Origin: G965216695 sp965216695
GTDB lineage: Bacteria > Pseudomonadota > Gammaproteobacteria > Pseudomonadales > Azotimanducaceae
Direction of reading: 5' to 3'
Assembly (NCBI GenBank): GCA_965216695.1
Contig: OZ244212.1
Span: 2,852,001-2,916,000 of the forward strand
Length of the DNA stretch: 64,000 nucleotides
Shown: positions 52,921 through 61,562 of the stretch, piece by piece
Position numbering within the stretch: position 1 is the stretch's first letter
How the letters are laid out: each line of letters begins with the position of its first letter
Made by a program: the position numbers and the translations under genes
Notes under the pieces: model-generated
What the model saw: only the letters and a program-made list of their open reading frames with translations
Database searches by the model: none
Told to the model about the DNA's origin: nothing

Positions 52921-52971
52921 GATCCGCGTGCAACCCATCGCGTGGATCCACCGCGGCGCCGTAGCGGCGGA

Positions 52972-53229
52972 TCAGGAACCATCGATCGAATCCGGAGTAG
53001 GCAAGTCGTCACCCAACAGTTCGAGAATGCGTATGCGTGCCCATTCGTACTCTTGCGGCGACATCGCGCCGGTTTCGCTGGCACGTTTCAGATCGATCAA
53101 CTGCTGACCGATCGACACTTCGCCCAGATCTGTGTTGCGTACGTCTTCCTGGTTCCAGCACGCGCTAAGCAGTATCAGAATTGCGGCCCCGGCAGCTACT
53201 GCCGTGACTCTGCGGATGAATTCGAGCAT
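52972..53229 (-). CDS. Small lipoprotein with SHOCT-like domain
   Basis: An 85-residue protein with a signal region and lipobox ILLSAC (Cys24), then a short charged domain in which LIDLKRASETGAMSPQEYEWARIRIL looks like the SHOCT oligomerisation motif. Likely anchored in the inner or outer membrane. The start ATG 53229 is chosen because the longer open frame runs into a neighbour gene without hydrophobic start. Confidence 0.7.
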   Translation of the reverse strand: MLEFIRRVTAVAAGAAILILLSACWNQEDVRNTDLGEVSIGQQLIDLKRASETGAMSPQEYEWARIRILELLGDDLPTPDSIDGS

Positions 53230-53309
53230 CGGTGTGTACCCGAGATTGGCCGTTTCACCGATTCTGCATCGATTACGACGACGGCGCACGCCCGTTACGT
53301 CAAGCGGCG

Positions 53310-53762
53310 TTACGAGGCGTTGTGCGGACCTCGCGCCAGATGGGGTTTTTTGTAGGTCAGCGCCATTAATATGCAATCTCGTATGCAGTCGGGCACCGGT
53401 TCGCTGATGGGTAGGCGCACCTGACGATCGCCGATGCACTCCAGGTCCGGGAACAGAGTCCGATAGTCAGAAACCAGCGTTGTCCGGCAGTTCAGGAAGA
53501 GCGATACGCAGGCGGGATCTTTGTCTTTCCATGCGATCCGTATCGTCGTTCCGGAGCCTGTTTGCGGGGTCAGGTACGCAGGCTCTCCCCACTTCAGGCA
53601 CTCCTGCAGTGTTCCAACCCCTGGTGTTGCGCTCGCCACGTCGTAGATGGTGGATCTGAGGTCAAGGACTCGTGCGCATGCGTCGTCTGGGTACTTTCTA
53701 AATACGGCCTGCACGTCCGGGTCGACGGCAATCGGCTTTGCAGACTGTGCGTTACGCGCCAC
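53310..53762 (-). CDS. DUF1801 protein, copy 3
   Basis: A 150-residue DUF1801 protein: AVFRKYPDDACARVLDLRSTIYDVA, GVGTLQECLKWGEPAYLTPQTGSGTTIRIAWKDKDPACVSLFLNC, and a C-terminal AL repeat. GTG 53762 has GGAGG at 9 bases and overlaps the GFA stop by 11 bases, which decides it against a longer start. Function unknown. Confidence 0.83.
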   Translation of the reverse strand: MARNAQSAKPIAVDPDVQAVFRKYPDDACARVLDLRSTIYDVASATPGVGTLQECLKWGEPAYLTPQTGSGTTIRIAWKDKDPACVSLFLNCRTTLVSDYRTLFPDLECIGDRQVRLPISEPVPDCIRDCILMALTYKKPHLARGPHNAS

Positions 53763-54165
53763 CTGGGTGTTCCTCCGCGGGTTTCTCAAGTGCGGTCCAC
53801 GCCGGATATTCGTTGGCGAAGCTTACGGTGTCCGATTTCAGGTCGTGCGGCGCTTCGATACAGGCAAGGGCCATGTGCATCTCGCCCGGCCAGCGGGTCG
53901 AGCGGAACAACAGGCGCGTCCCGCACGCGGTGCAGAAACCGCGTTCCGATTCGGCGCTGGAGCGATACCAGGACAGCGACGCTTCACCACGGTCTAACTG
54001 AAACTGGGGCGCCTTGACACCGACCCAGGCGACCGCGGTTGCGCCGTGCGCGTGCCGACAGGATGCGCACACACAGTCTGCGACGAAACGCGGCGCGCCA
54101 GTGAACGAGAAATGGATGGCGCCGCACATGCAAGCGCCACGGTAGCCGCGTTCCGGTTGGCTCAT
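53752..54165 (-). CDS. GFA-family zinc protein (copy 4)
   Basis: A 137-residue protein with GACMCG, CVCASC and GFCTACGT, complete zinc ligands. It shows the least typical first pair (CMC). Its last codons overlap the DUF1801 start and its first overlap the VOC stop, so the three genes are coupled. No formaldehyde dehydrogenase is near. Confidence 0.85.
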   Translation of the reverse strand: MSQPERGYRGACMCGAIHFSFTGAPRFVADCVCASCRHAHGATAVAWVGVKAPQFQLDRGEASLSWYRSSAESERGFCTACGTRLLFRSTRWPGEMHMALACIEAPHDLKSDTVSFANEYPAWTALEKPAEEHPGGA

Positions 54166-54659
54166 TGTGCGGCAGTCTCGTTGGCAGGTAGGTGCACAAC
54201 TTCGAGTTTGAAGCCGTCTGGATCCGCAAAGAACGCCGCGTAGTATCCATCGGAGTAGCCGGGCTGGTTGCTGTAGTCTGCCGGTGCGTCGAGTACGTTC
54301 GCGCCGATGCCCGACATCTGTTCATGCACCTGATCCACCATACTGCGGCTCTGCGCCCGGAAAGCTATGTGATGAGGGCCGGGTTCGTAGCGGTCGTAAC
54401 GGCGATGTTTCTTTTCCCGATGCGCAGGGCGCACTTCAATTTCGAAGCGGCCGCCCTGCACATAGGATATTGACCAGCACGCGCGCTGGGGTTGATTGCC
54501 GGTGAAACCAGGAAGATCGAATGAGCGGCGCGTAAACCCGAGTCCGGTCAGTAACGTTTCGTAGAACCGGATCGATTCCGTGGAATCACCCACGGAGATG
54601 TCGATGTGGCTGAGCGGGCCCGATTGCGGCGTTGTTTCGCTCGCTCCGTCAGGCGGCAT
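54162..54659 (-). CDS. VOC-family protein
   Basis: A 165-residue glyoxalase-like protein: HIDISVGDSTESIRFYETLLTGLGF, GPHHIAFRAQSRSMVDQVHEQM and AFFADPDGFKLEVVH. His, Glu and a second His/Glu at expected ligand positions are kept. It starts the coupled VOC-GFA-DUF1801 set. Confidence 0.86.
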   Translation of the reverse strand: MPPDGASETTPQSGPLSHIDISVGDSTESIRFYETLLTGLGFTRRSFDLPGFTGNQPQRACWSISYVQGGRFEIEVRPAHREKKHRRYDRYEPGPHHIAFRAQSRSMVDQVHEQMSGIGANVLDAPADYSNQPGYSDGYYAAFFADPDGFKLEVVHLPANETAAQ

Positions 54660-54683
54660 GAATCGTTCCCGGAGTGTATCGGC

Positions 54684-55100
54684 TCATGTGGGTGTCGCTC
54701 CTTCTGCGCGTCGTCGCCACCGGGGCGGCAGCCACCACCAGGCAGCGCCAACGAGTACTGCAAAAACCGTATAGGCAACCGTGAACACCCAGGCTGGAGC
54801 CTGGATGTACAGAAGCGATGCCAACCAGTGCGACATGAACGTTCCTGTGTACGCTGTGCCTCCACCGAGTGTGCGCAGTTTCATTTCCAGAATCGTCAAC
54901 GGGCAGATCATGCCGAACCAGGATTGCGCTGCAACCACCAGCATCGCGCCGATGTGGGCTACGCGGAACCAGGGGTCTCTTACCCATCGCCAGCCGCGTA
55001 AGCCGCCTACAATAATGTACGCAAGACCCAGAACCACGAACACCACGAAAAGCGCGTGAATCAGCAGCACAGCGTCGGCGGCCAACTGATACGCGTTCAT
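54684..55100 (-). CDS. DUF2784 membrane protein
   Basis: A 138-residue protein with four membrane helices and the DUF2784 pattern: AADAVLLIHALFVVFVVLGL, RVAHIGAMLVVAAQSWFGMICPLTILE, with a conserved Cys-Pro in helix 3. Function unknown. Three bases separate it from the flavin reductase gene upstream. Confidence 0.83.
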   Translation of the reverse strand: MNAYQLAADAVLLIHALFVVFVVLGLAYIIVGGLRGWRWVRDPWFRVAHIGAMLVVAAQSWFGMICPLTILEMKLRTLGGGTAYTGTFMSHWLASLLYIQAPAWVFTVAYTVFAVLVGAAWWWLPPRWRRRAEGATPT

Positions 55101-55103
55101 GGT

Positions 55104-55850
55104 TCAACGATAGTCGGGATTCGGAAAATCGAAGCGGCATCCGGCATCCCATTCGGAGCGCTGATTGCCATGGGCGGGGATGCCCCCGGCGTCTTTGATC
55201 ATCCTAGCCATGTGCAACAGGTTCCACGTCATGAACGTGGCGTTGCGGTTGGTGAAATCGTTTTCCGGGCCGCCGGAGCCATCGTCCAGATAGGACGGTC
55301 CGGGACCGGCCTCACCGAGCCAGGCCGCATCGGCTTGTGGCGGGATGACATATCCGAGGTGTTGCAGCGAATACAGAATGTTCATTGCGCAATGCTTGGC
55401 GCCGTCTTCGTTCCCCGTAATCAGGCAGCCGCCTACGCGACCGTAATAGGCGTACTGACCCTGATCGTTGAGTTCGGCCGAGTTGGCGTAGAGGCGCTCT
55501 ATAACTTTGGTGCACACCGAGGACTTCTCGCCCAGCCAGATCGGTGTGGTAACCACCAGAATGTCGGCGCGCTTCACGTCTTCGTAGATATCGGGCCACG
55601 CGTCGCGGGCAAATCCATGCTCCCGCATATCCGGATACACGCCGTACGCTATGTCATGATCGACTGGACGAATGACGGTGACCTCTACATTGTTTATGGT
55701 CATGATCGCGGCGGCGATGTCGATCAATCCCTGGGTGTGCGACTGCTGGGGTGTCGGCTTTAACGTGCAGTTGAGAAAAAGCGCCCGCAGATCGCTGAAG
55801 TCCCATGTGCTGGATTCGCAATCCGCCAGTTGTCGATCGGATAGTGGCAC
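55104..55850 (-). CDS. NADPH-dependent FMN reductase-like flavoprotein
   Basis: A 248-residue flavodoxin-fold reductase: ALFLNCTLKPTPQQSHTQGLID at the FMN phosphate loop, then ADILVVTTPIWLGEKSSVCTKVIERL and GGCLITGNEDGAKHC. Reduces a quinone or supplies reduced flavin. It could serve the oxygenases in this window, but nothing in the sequence links them directly. Confidence 0.87.
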   Translation of the reverse strand: MPLSDRQLADCESSTWDFSDLRALFLNCTLKPTPQQSHTQGLIDIAAAIMTINNVEVTVIRPVDHDIAYGVYPDMREHGFARDAWPDIYEDVKRADILVVTTPIWLGEKSSVCTKVIERLYANSAELNDQGQYAYYGRVGGCLITGNEDGAKHCAMNILYSLQHLGYVIPPQADAAWLGEAGPGPSYLDDGSGGPENDFTNRNATFMTWNLLHMARMIKDAGGIPAHGNQRSEWDAGCRFDFPNPDYR

Positions 55851-55946
55851 GCTGGTTCTCCCGTGTTCAGTTGCTTGCAGTTCACCATCACGTGCATCTG
55901 CATGCTACTCCCGGGCGGTATCGTAGGACGATTTGGCGTTCAGCGG

Positions 55947-56429
55947 CTACCGCGCAGCATCATCGTCGACTCTGCGGCGCAGCGCGTGCAACTCATCACG
56001 CCACCACTCTGACGCGCGGGCGAGAGTGGCGCTGTCTGGAAAGCCGTGGCGGGCCGCGTGCTCGCGGGGCAGTTCTGCCCAACCCCAGTGCTGCACGGTA
56101 ACGCGTGTCTGTCCGTCCACGTCGTCGAATCGAACTTCCACGTCCGTGCTCTGGCCGGGTTCGAAACTTGCTGGCCGCCACGTAAACGCCAGTCGTTTCC
56201 CCGGTTCCCAGGCCGTGATCCGGCCGATTTCGACCACTCGGCCGTCCTTGCCTTCCGAGATCAAGCGCCCGTTTTGTGTGCCTTCGAAAGACAGCGTTCC
56301 GTCCCCCTGGTTGGTTAGTGCAAAAAGACCAGCGGGTTGCCACCAAACGCCGATGTCGCGGGTGAATACCGTGAACGTGCGCAGCGGCGTCGCCGACACG
56401 CGCACGGCAACCATTACGGACGAGCGCAT
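55947..56429 (-). CDS. SRPBCC/AHSA1-domain protein
   Basis: A 160-residue START-like protein of the AHSA1 group: FTVFTRDIGVWWQPAG, GKDGRVVEIGRITAWEPGKRLAFTWRPASFEPGQSTDVEVRFDDVDGQTRVTVQHWG. Such proteins lie with ArsR and VOC genes in many genomes. ATG 56429 has GCGGAG upstream; it follows the ArsR stop by 23 bases. Ligand unknown. Confidence 0.87.
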   Translation of the reverse strand: MRSSVMVAVRVSATPLRTFTVFTRDIGVWWQPAGLFALTNQGDGTLSFEGTQNGRLISEGKDGRVVEIGRITAWEPGKRLAFTWRPASFEPGQSTDVEVRFDDVDGQTRVTVQHWGWAELPREHAARHGFPDSATLARASEWWRDELHALRRRVDDDAAR

Positions 56430-56452
56430 GTCAATGAAACTCCGCGGGACGA

Positions 56453-56791
56453 TCAGGGTGCATCGTCCGCCTCGATATGCGCTTTGAAGGCGGCGAGTTG
56501 GTTGCTCCACATGCGCTCGGTGTCGTCCAGCCACTGTCGCACTTGCGCGAGGGCGCCATCGCGAAGACTGTAGACACGTACCCGCGCATCGAACTCACCT
56601 GGCGACTCTTCCACCACACCTGCAGTGCGCAATGCCTTCAGATGCTTCGACAAAGCCGGTGGCGACACAGCGAGGGCATCGGCCAGTTCGCCCGCGCGGT
56701 GCGGCCGCTGGCGCAGCAGGTCAATCACCGCCCGACGGTTGGGTTCGGCGAGCGCAGCGAACGTTCGGTCGAGCTGTTCCGTTGCCCTCAC
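56453..56791 (-). CDS. ArsR-family transcriptional regulator (2)
   Basis: A 112-residue winged-helix repressor: LDRTFAALAEPNRRAVIDLLRQRPHRAGELADALAVSPPALSKHLKALRTAGVVEES. No metal-binding cysteines, so it probably senses an organic ligand. GTG 56791 overlaps the VOC stop (GTGA). It likely represses its own VOC-ArsR-SRPBCC operon through the inverted repeat at 57324-57342. Confidence 0.88.
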   Translation of the reverse strand: MRATEQLDRTFAALAEPNRRAVIDLLRQRPHRAGELADALAVSPPALSKHLKALRTAGVVEESPGEFDARVRVYSLRDGALAQVRQWLDDTERMWSNQLAAFKAHIEADDAP

Positions 56792-57249
56792 GGCAAACGC
56801 GAATGCGTGACGCAACCCATCTTTGCGTCCCACTCCTCGCTCGTCATGGCCTGCACCGTCTGGCCGAAGGTCCAGATGTGTCCCTCGGGATCGCGGGCGC
56901 GGTAGGTGCGGTCGCCATAGAACTGATCTTCCGGTTCCTGCAGTATCTCCGCGCCGCTGCGGCGGGCTCGATCGCAGTGGGCGTCGATGTCCTGCTGCAG
57001 GTGCAGGTGCACGTTCGCTGTGTTTTTCCCGCCTATGGACGTGGGGCTTTTGTGATCGTCGCTCCATTCGTTGCCGACCATGATCAACCCATCGCCGAAA
57101 CGCATCTCTGAATGCAGCAGGTTTTCGTCTGTATCCAGAATCACCATCTCGGGTTCGAAACCGAACGCCTTTTCCAGCCACAGAAGTGCAGCTTTTGGAT
57201 CTTGGTAGCAAAGGGCGGTGGCAACGGCGGGTCTTGCTGTGTCGTTCAT
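56788..57249 (-). CDS. VOC-family protein (PhnB-like)
   Basis: A 153-residue VOC protein: ATALCYQDPKAALLWLEKAFGFEPEM, ANVHLHLQQDIDAHCDRARRSGAEIL and YGDRTYRARDPEGHIWTFGQ. First gene of the VOC-ArsR-SRPBCC operon; GAGG stands upstream of ATG 57249. The common pairing suggests control by, or processing of, a small toxic organic molecule. Confidence 0.87.
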   Translation of the reverse strand: MNDTARPAVATALCYQDPKAALLWLEKAFGFEPEMVILDTDENLLHSEMRFGDGLIMVGNEWSDDHKSPTSIGGKNTANVHLHLQQDIDAHCDRARRSGAEILQEPEDQFYGDRTYRARDPEGHIWTFGQTVQAMTSEEWDAKMGCVTHSRLP

Positions 57250-57304
57250 TGTTTTTCCTCGTCTTGTTCCCGGGTGTTGTGGTGTTCGGGATACGTTGGA
57301 AATA

Positions 57305-57342
57305 TATTTAACCCAAAAGGAAAATAAATCAAGTCGATTTAT
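57305..57342 (-). promoter_or_regulatory. Promoter with ArsR operator of VOC-ArsR-SRPBCC operon
   Basis: Read on the minus strand, TTGATT (57332-57327) and TAAATA (57310-57305) are spaced 16 bases, like a sigma-70 promoter. A perfect inverted repeat ATAAATC-N5-GATTTAT (57324-57342) covers the -35 box, so a bound ArsR would block RNA polymerase. The operon's first start lies 56 bases downstream of the -10. Confidence 0.7.
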
Positions 57343-57372
57343 CGTGGTGCCAAAAACCCTTGGAGTGCGGCG

Positions 57373-58371
57373 TCAGTCGTCGAAGGTCAGGGTGACTTTG
57401 AGAGCGTCTTCGTCGCGTTCGTGGGCGAGCCGCATCGCGTTGTCAATCTGCTCCAGTGAAAGACGGTGGCTTACCATTGCGGAGACGTCGATCGTGCCAC
57501 GCGCAATCCAGTCCAGGGCTTTGTGAAACGAGCTCAGATCCGCTTCGGCCTGGGCGCCTACCACGGCGTAGGCCGTGAGCTGCTTCAGGAAGAACCGGGA
57601 GTAGTTGAATGGGACCGAGTCACTCGTGTCCGGTAGGCCAAAGAACACGATCTGACCGAACGGGCGCGCAATCTCTATCGCGTGTTCTATGGTGTCCCTT
57701 CGGCCCACAGCTTCTATCACGATATGGGCCCCTTTGCCGCCAGTTGCGTCCATTACGGCTTCGCGAATTGCCGTACCAGATGCGTCGGCGGGCACAGCAA
57801 TGTCGGCTCCGAACACGGGCGACTGGGCGAGCCGGGCGGCGGATAGATCTGCAACGATTACGTTGGCAGCGCCGAGGTGTTTCGCCTGCCACGAGAAAAA
57901 CTGTCCGGCGGACCCCTGACCCAGAACGGCCACCGTTTTACCGACGAAGTCCATGGCACCGCGTCGCAGGGCGTAGATGGTGGTCCCAAATTGTTGGGCC
58001 ATCAGCAGGTCCTCGAGCGAACCCTCATAGTCCGGTAGCCTCAGGCACCAGTGCGCCGGTAGTGTCTGATAGTCGGCAAAGCAGCGTTGATACCCGTATC
58101 CGGGTACCGTCAGAACCATGTCGCCCGGCTTCAGCGACGGGTCGCGCGATTCAACCACCTCGCCGAGTCCTTCGTGACCGGGCCAGCCAGGTTCCGCGGG
58201 CAACGTCGTTGTGCCCAACGGTTCCAGGAACACCTGATGCAGATCCGAACCGCAGATTGCGGCCATTCGGTTGCGTACGATCACCTGACCTTCTCCGGCG
58301 TCGAAGATGGGGGTGTTTTCGATCACAATGTTTCCCGGTTCTACGAGGCGAGCGGCGCGCATGTCATTCAT
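57373..58371 (-). CDS. Zinc-type alcohol dehydrogenase-like protein
   Basis: A 332-residue medium-chain dehydrogenase. The catalytic zinc site is partly visible (Cys in AAICGSDLH, His in GWPGHEGLGEV), with NAD-binding VLGQGSAGQFFSWQAK. The four-Cys structural zinc loop is absent, as in several subgroups. ATG 58371 follows GGGAGA at 6 bases, which picks it over 58377. It overlaps the membrane protein gene by 8 bases. Substrate unknown. Confidence 0.9.
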   Translation of the reverse strand: MNDMRAARLVEPGNIVIENTPIFDAGEGQVIVRNRMAAICGSDLHQVFLEPLGTTTLPAEPGWPGHEGLGEVVESRDPSLKPGDMVLTVPGYGYQRCFADYQTLPAHWCLRLPDYEGSLEDLLMAQQFGTTIYALRRGAMDFVGKTVAVLGQGSAGQFFSWQAKHLGAANVIVADLSAARLAQSPVFGADIAVPADASGTAIREAVMDATGGKGAHIVIEAVGRRDTIEHAIEIARPFGQIVFFGLPDTSDSVPFNYSRFFLKQLTAYAVVGAQAEADLSSFHKALDWIARGTIDVSAMVSHRLSLEQIDNAMRLAHERDEDALKVTLTFDD

Positions 58372-58924
58372 GATCATTCTCCCGCTTGTTCGGTTGTGTT
58401 GTTCCGAAGCGCCACGAGGCCGGTAGATCGCCGTCGAACCGCTCGATGGGCTGGCCCAATCTCCGTTCGAGGAGATCGAGCACGTCGGCGTTGTCCGTGA
58501 AGCTCGGTAGCACGATGCTGACGAGTGGGCTGTCCGTGAGGCGCAACGCCAACCGATGGATTGTCAGTGTCTTGGAAGACGATTGGAACCGCCCGTCACC
58601 GCGAAATATCTGCGGTCGGATTGTGGCGCTGTACTTTGCGATCGCGTGAATTCGAGAGTACGGGTACTGTTTGAATCCAAAGAAATGCGCCACCCGAATA
58701 CCCGCTTGGGCGATCTCCAACGTTGGTCCTAAAGCGAAACGCCCGAGTCTGAAGCCAACAATGGCAACACCCGCGCCAAGAATTACCAGCGCCCAGGCAT
58801 CGGTATCCGGTAGTCGCCGTAGGCCGACGATCAGGCACATCGACGCAAAAAAAGCGATAAGACCAAGAACCAAAAACAATTTTGGCCGGTCGACTTCCTG
58901 ATAGAACCGGTAAGGATCTGTCAC
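58364..58924 (-). CDS. Membrane protein with PH-like C-terminal domain
   Basis: A 186-residue protein with two N-terminal membrane helices (about 15-35 and 42-62) and a soluble part (IRVAHFFGFKQYPYSRIHAIAKYSATIR, LALRLTDSPLVSIVLPSF) that resembles bacterial PH-like domains. GTG 58924 is used because it has GGAACG upstream; a TTG at 58978 is another option. Function unknown. Confidence 0.65.
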   Translation of the reverse strand: MTDPYRFYQEVDRPKLFLVLGLIAFFASMCLIVGLRRLPDTDAWALVILGAGVAIVGFRLGRFALGPTLEIAQAGIRVAHFFGFKQYPYSRIHAIAKYSATIRPQIFRGDGRFQSSSKTLTIHRLALRLTDSPLVSIVLPSFTDNADVLDLLERRLGQPIERFDGDLPASWRFGTTQPNKRENDHE

Positions 58925-58964
58925 CGCTCGTTCCGTTGCATCCGTGCGGAGTAGGCGGCTTTCA

Positions 58965-59141
58965 CTACTTAGGGCCAAAAAGATACCAGAGAACTAGTCC
59001 TACGATTGGCAGCACCAGAATGAGAACGGTCCATAGCACTTTTGCGCCGGTCGACGCACTGCTACCAACCACGCGGATGATGGCCCATACGTCCAATATA
59101 AGAATAATCAGGCCTAGTAGGCCTCCAACTTCTACACCCAT
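58965..59141 (-). CDS. Small PLDc_N-type membrane protein (58 aa)
   Basis: This 58-residue protein has two hydrophobic helices: GLLGLIILILDVWAIIRVV and a second ending LVLWYLFGPK. The pattern, with a short polar turn (GSSASTGAKVLW), matches the PLDc_N domain, a small membrane piece otherwise found at the start of cardiolipin synthases. It lies on the same strand as the Cls gene, with SOD between. Too short for many gene finders. Confidence 0.82.
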   Translation of the reverse strand: MGVEVGGLLGLIILILDVWAIIRVVGSSASTGAKVLWTVLILVLPIVGLVLWYLFGPK

Positions 59142-59166
59142 TGGATTGTCTCCTGTTGTAGCGGCG

Positions 59167-59766
59167 CTATGAGCACGCGTTGAAGTTGTCGCTTGCGAAT
59201 TTCCAGCTCAGTAGACCGTCGACGAGGGCTGACAGATACCTGCCTCGCTCATTCTGATAGTCCAGGTAGTACGCGTGCTCCCAGACGTCAATGGTCAACA
59301 GTGGCGTCACACCGTCCGGAAGGGGGTTTTCGGCATCGGTGGTACTGACTATTTCGAGCTTTTTGTCGCGGTGGTTGAGGCTCAACCACGCCCAGCCGGA
59401 GCCGAACTCGCCGGCCCCAGCCGCTTTGAAAGCGTCCTTCAGCGCGGCGAGGGTGCCGAAATCGCGCTCGATTTGTGCGTGCAGCGCGTCATCGATGTCG
59501 GTGTCCTTGGAACCGGGGCTAAGGCTGTTCCAGTAGAAAGTGTGGTTCCAGACTTGTGCGGCGCAGTTGAATACCTTGCCGTCGCTGTTGGCAATGATCT
59601 CCTTGAGCGACATTTCTCGGCGAGCATCATCGCGAACAAGCGCCGCGTCGAGTTTGGACATGTAGCCGCAATGATGTTTGTTGTAGTGCAGGTCTACTGT
59701 CCGTTCGCTTATGTATGGTTCGAGCGCGCGCGGTGAATAAGGTAGTGGATCGACCTCGAATTTCAT
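59167..59766 (-). CDS. Iron/manganese superoxide dismutase
   Basis: A 199-residue enzyme that turns superoxide to O2 and peroxide. Metal ligands: His27 (DLHYNKHH), His75 (VWNHTFYW), and Asp and His in IDVWEHAYYLDYQNERGRYL; Gln71 in AAQVWNH is where Fe-type enzymes place it. Cysteine-containing C-terminus (NACS) is unusual. Likely cytoplasmic. sodB is the probable name. Confidence 0.95.
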   Translation of the reverse strand: MKFEVDPLPYSPRALEPYISERTVDLHYNKHHCGYMSKLDAALVRDDARREMSLKEIIANSDGKVFNCAAQVWNHTFYWNSLSPGSKDTDIDDALHAQIERDFGTLAALKDAFKAAGAGEFGSGWAWLSLNHRDKKLEIVSTTDAENPLPDGVTPLLTIDVWEHAYYLDYQNERGRYLSALVDGLLSWKFASDNFNACS

Positions 59767-59893
59767 TAAGATTGCTTCCTTCCGCGAGAGTATTGAGTGG
59801 CGATGTGCACCGCATCATGCCATGGGAACTGGCGGTGTCCACAGCGCGCGATTCGAGCGGCTTGGACGTCGCCGACGCCACTGGGAAACTCGA

Positions 59894-61345
59894 TCACAGC
59901 ACGGGCGCCATCAGGCGGGTAAGGCTCACGGCCAACGTAAAGTACCAGGGTTTATTGGCGACGTCGTCGTGCGTGAGGCGTGTACTCTTATTGAAGTCGT
60001 CCTCAAGCATGCGGGCAACGTCTGCCACGAAGCGCTCGTCTTTCGCAACGCAGGTGACTTCGAAGTTCAGGCGAAACGAGCGGTTGTCCAGGTTCGCGGA
60101 TCCAATGAGAGTGTATGCGTCATCAACGACGGTGACTTTCTGGTGCATGAAACCTGCTTCGTAGAGGAAGATCTGGACGCCCAGGCGTTCAATGTCCGCG
60201 AGATACGCGTAGGGTACAAAGTGAAAAATCGGGTTGTCGCTTTGCCGGGGCAAAAGAACCCGAACATCCACGCCGCGCAGTGCGGCAACCTGAAGCGACG
60301 ACAGAACGCGCTGATCTGGAACGAAATAAGGCGATGCGATCCAGAGGCGATGTTCCGCGCTCTCGATCGCATGTGCAAACAACAGGCCGCACGACTCTAT
60401 GTCGTCCGCGGGTCCGGTCGAAGATATGAGCGCCGCGATCCGCCCTTCCGGACTTCGCGCGGGTGTCCAGACCACTTCGGGAAACTCTCCGTCCTCCTGG
60501 CCGAAGCACCAATCCTCAATGAAACTCTGCTGTAACCCGAGAACGGTAGGGCCCTCGATGCGCAGGTGTGTATCCCGCCATTGGTCGAAACGTTCCGATT
60601 CGCCCAGGTATTCCACGCCCACGTTCAATCCGCCGAGGAATCCGATGTGGCCGTCAACGACGACTATCTTGCGGTGATTGCGGAAATTGATGCGGAAGCG
60701 GCCCAGAAGACTGCTCGTACCTGCGAACGGGAGCGCATGCACGCCCGCATCGCGCAGTTCTTTCAGGAACGGATCACCCAGTTGATAGCTGCCGATCTCA
60801 TCGTACTGTACGTAAACACGGCAGTTCCGTTCGCGGGCGCGCAGCAGTGCCGCGTGCAGCTGTCGACCCAGGCGGTCGTCTCGAATGATGAAGAACTGCA
60901 CCAACACGTAGTTTCGAGCGCTATCGATCGCTTCGAAGATTGCGTTGAACGTGGCATCGCCATCCACCAGCAGCGTAAGCGCATGGCCCCCGCATAGAGG
61001 CGTTGTGGCAAGTCCTTCGAACGCTCGTCGCTCGGATAGGTCGCGTTCGTTCAGATCGTACTCGGGCGTTCTGAACTGGCTGAGCAGTCCAGTTTCACCA
61101 CGAAGCGCAACGTCCATACGCTCACGGGTTCGTTGCCGCGATTCCCGATACGCATGGTCCTTCGACCTTCCGAACATCCAGTAAAGCGGCAGCGTAATGA
61201 ACGGCACCGTAACCAGACCGACAATCCAGGCGGTGGCGCCCTGAGGATTCTTTACGCGCAGAACGGCGTCTGCGGCGCTGCCGATGCCGGCTACGAACAG
61301 CAATGGTCCGATATAGAGCAGCCAGTCGGAAAAAAGAGTGTCCAA
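59894..61345 (-). CDS. Cardiolipin synthase (Cls)
   Basis: A 483-residue phospholipase D-type enzyme joining two phosphatidylglycerols to cardiolipin. Two N-terminal membrane helices with the PLDc_N pattern precede HKD motif 1 (His224, Lys226, Asp231) and motif 2 (His401, Lys403, Asp408). TTG 61345 is the start. Both catalytic motifs are intact. Confidence 0.93.
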   Translation of the reverse strand: MDTLFSDWLLYIGPLLFVAGIGSAADAVLRVKNPQGATAWIVGLVTVPFITLPLYWMFGRSKDHAYRESRQRTRERMDVALRGETGLLSQFRTPEYDLNERDLSERRAFEGLATTPLCGGHALTLLVDGDATFNAIFEAIDSARNYVLVQFFIIRDDRLGRQLHAALLRARERNCRVYVQYDEIGSYQLGDPFLKELRDAGVHALPFAGTSSLLGRFRINFRNHRKIVVVDGHIGFLGGLNVGVEYLGESERFDQWRDTHLRIEGPTVLGLQQSFIEDWCFGQEDGEFPEVVWTPARSPEGRIAALISSTGPADDIESCGLLFAHAIESAEHRLWIASPYFVPDQRVLSSLQVAALRGVDVRVLLPRQSDNPIFHFVPYAYLADIERLGVQIFLYEAGFMHQKVTVVDDAYTLIGSANLDNRSFRLNFEVTCVAKDERFVADVARMLEDDFNKSTRLTHDDVANKPWYFTLAVSLTRLMAPVL

Positions 61346-61511
61346 GTTGCGTTCCGTAGAGTTTGCGAGACCCGCCGACAGGGAGGCGCGCAGGATACTA
61401 TCGGTACGGGCACGGTGGAATACAGTAGAGCGTCGTACAAGCGCCCTGATCGCATAGGACAGCCGATGGCAAACTGACTCATTGCCCCTAGACCATTAGG
61501 AGAGGCAGACC

Positions 61512-61562
61512 ATGTTTCAAAACCCCGTACACCAGTACGTAGAAAAGACTACGGCTCAATAG
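61512..61562 (+). CDS. Possible 16-residue small ORF with strong ribosome site
   Basis: After TTAGGAGAGGCAGACC an ATG opens a 16-codon frame, MFQNPVHQYVEKTTAQ, ending at TAG 61560. The ribosome site is better than that of most genes here, yet the peptide is too short to judge and overlaps the convergent membrane gene's last codons. It could be a small protein, a leader, or the stub of a lost gene. Confidence 0.3.
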   Translation: MFQNPVHQYVEKTTAQ

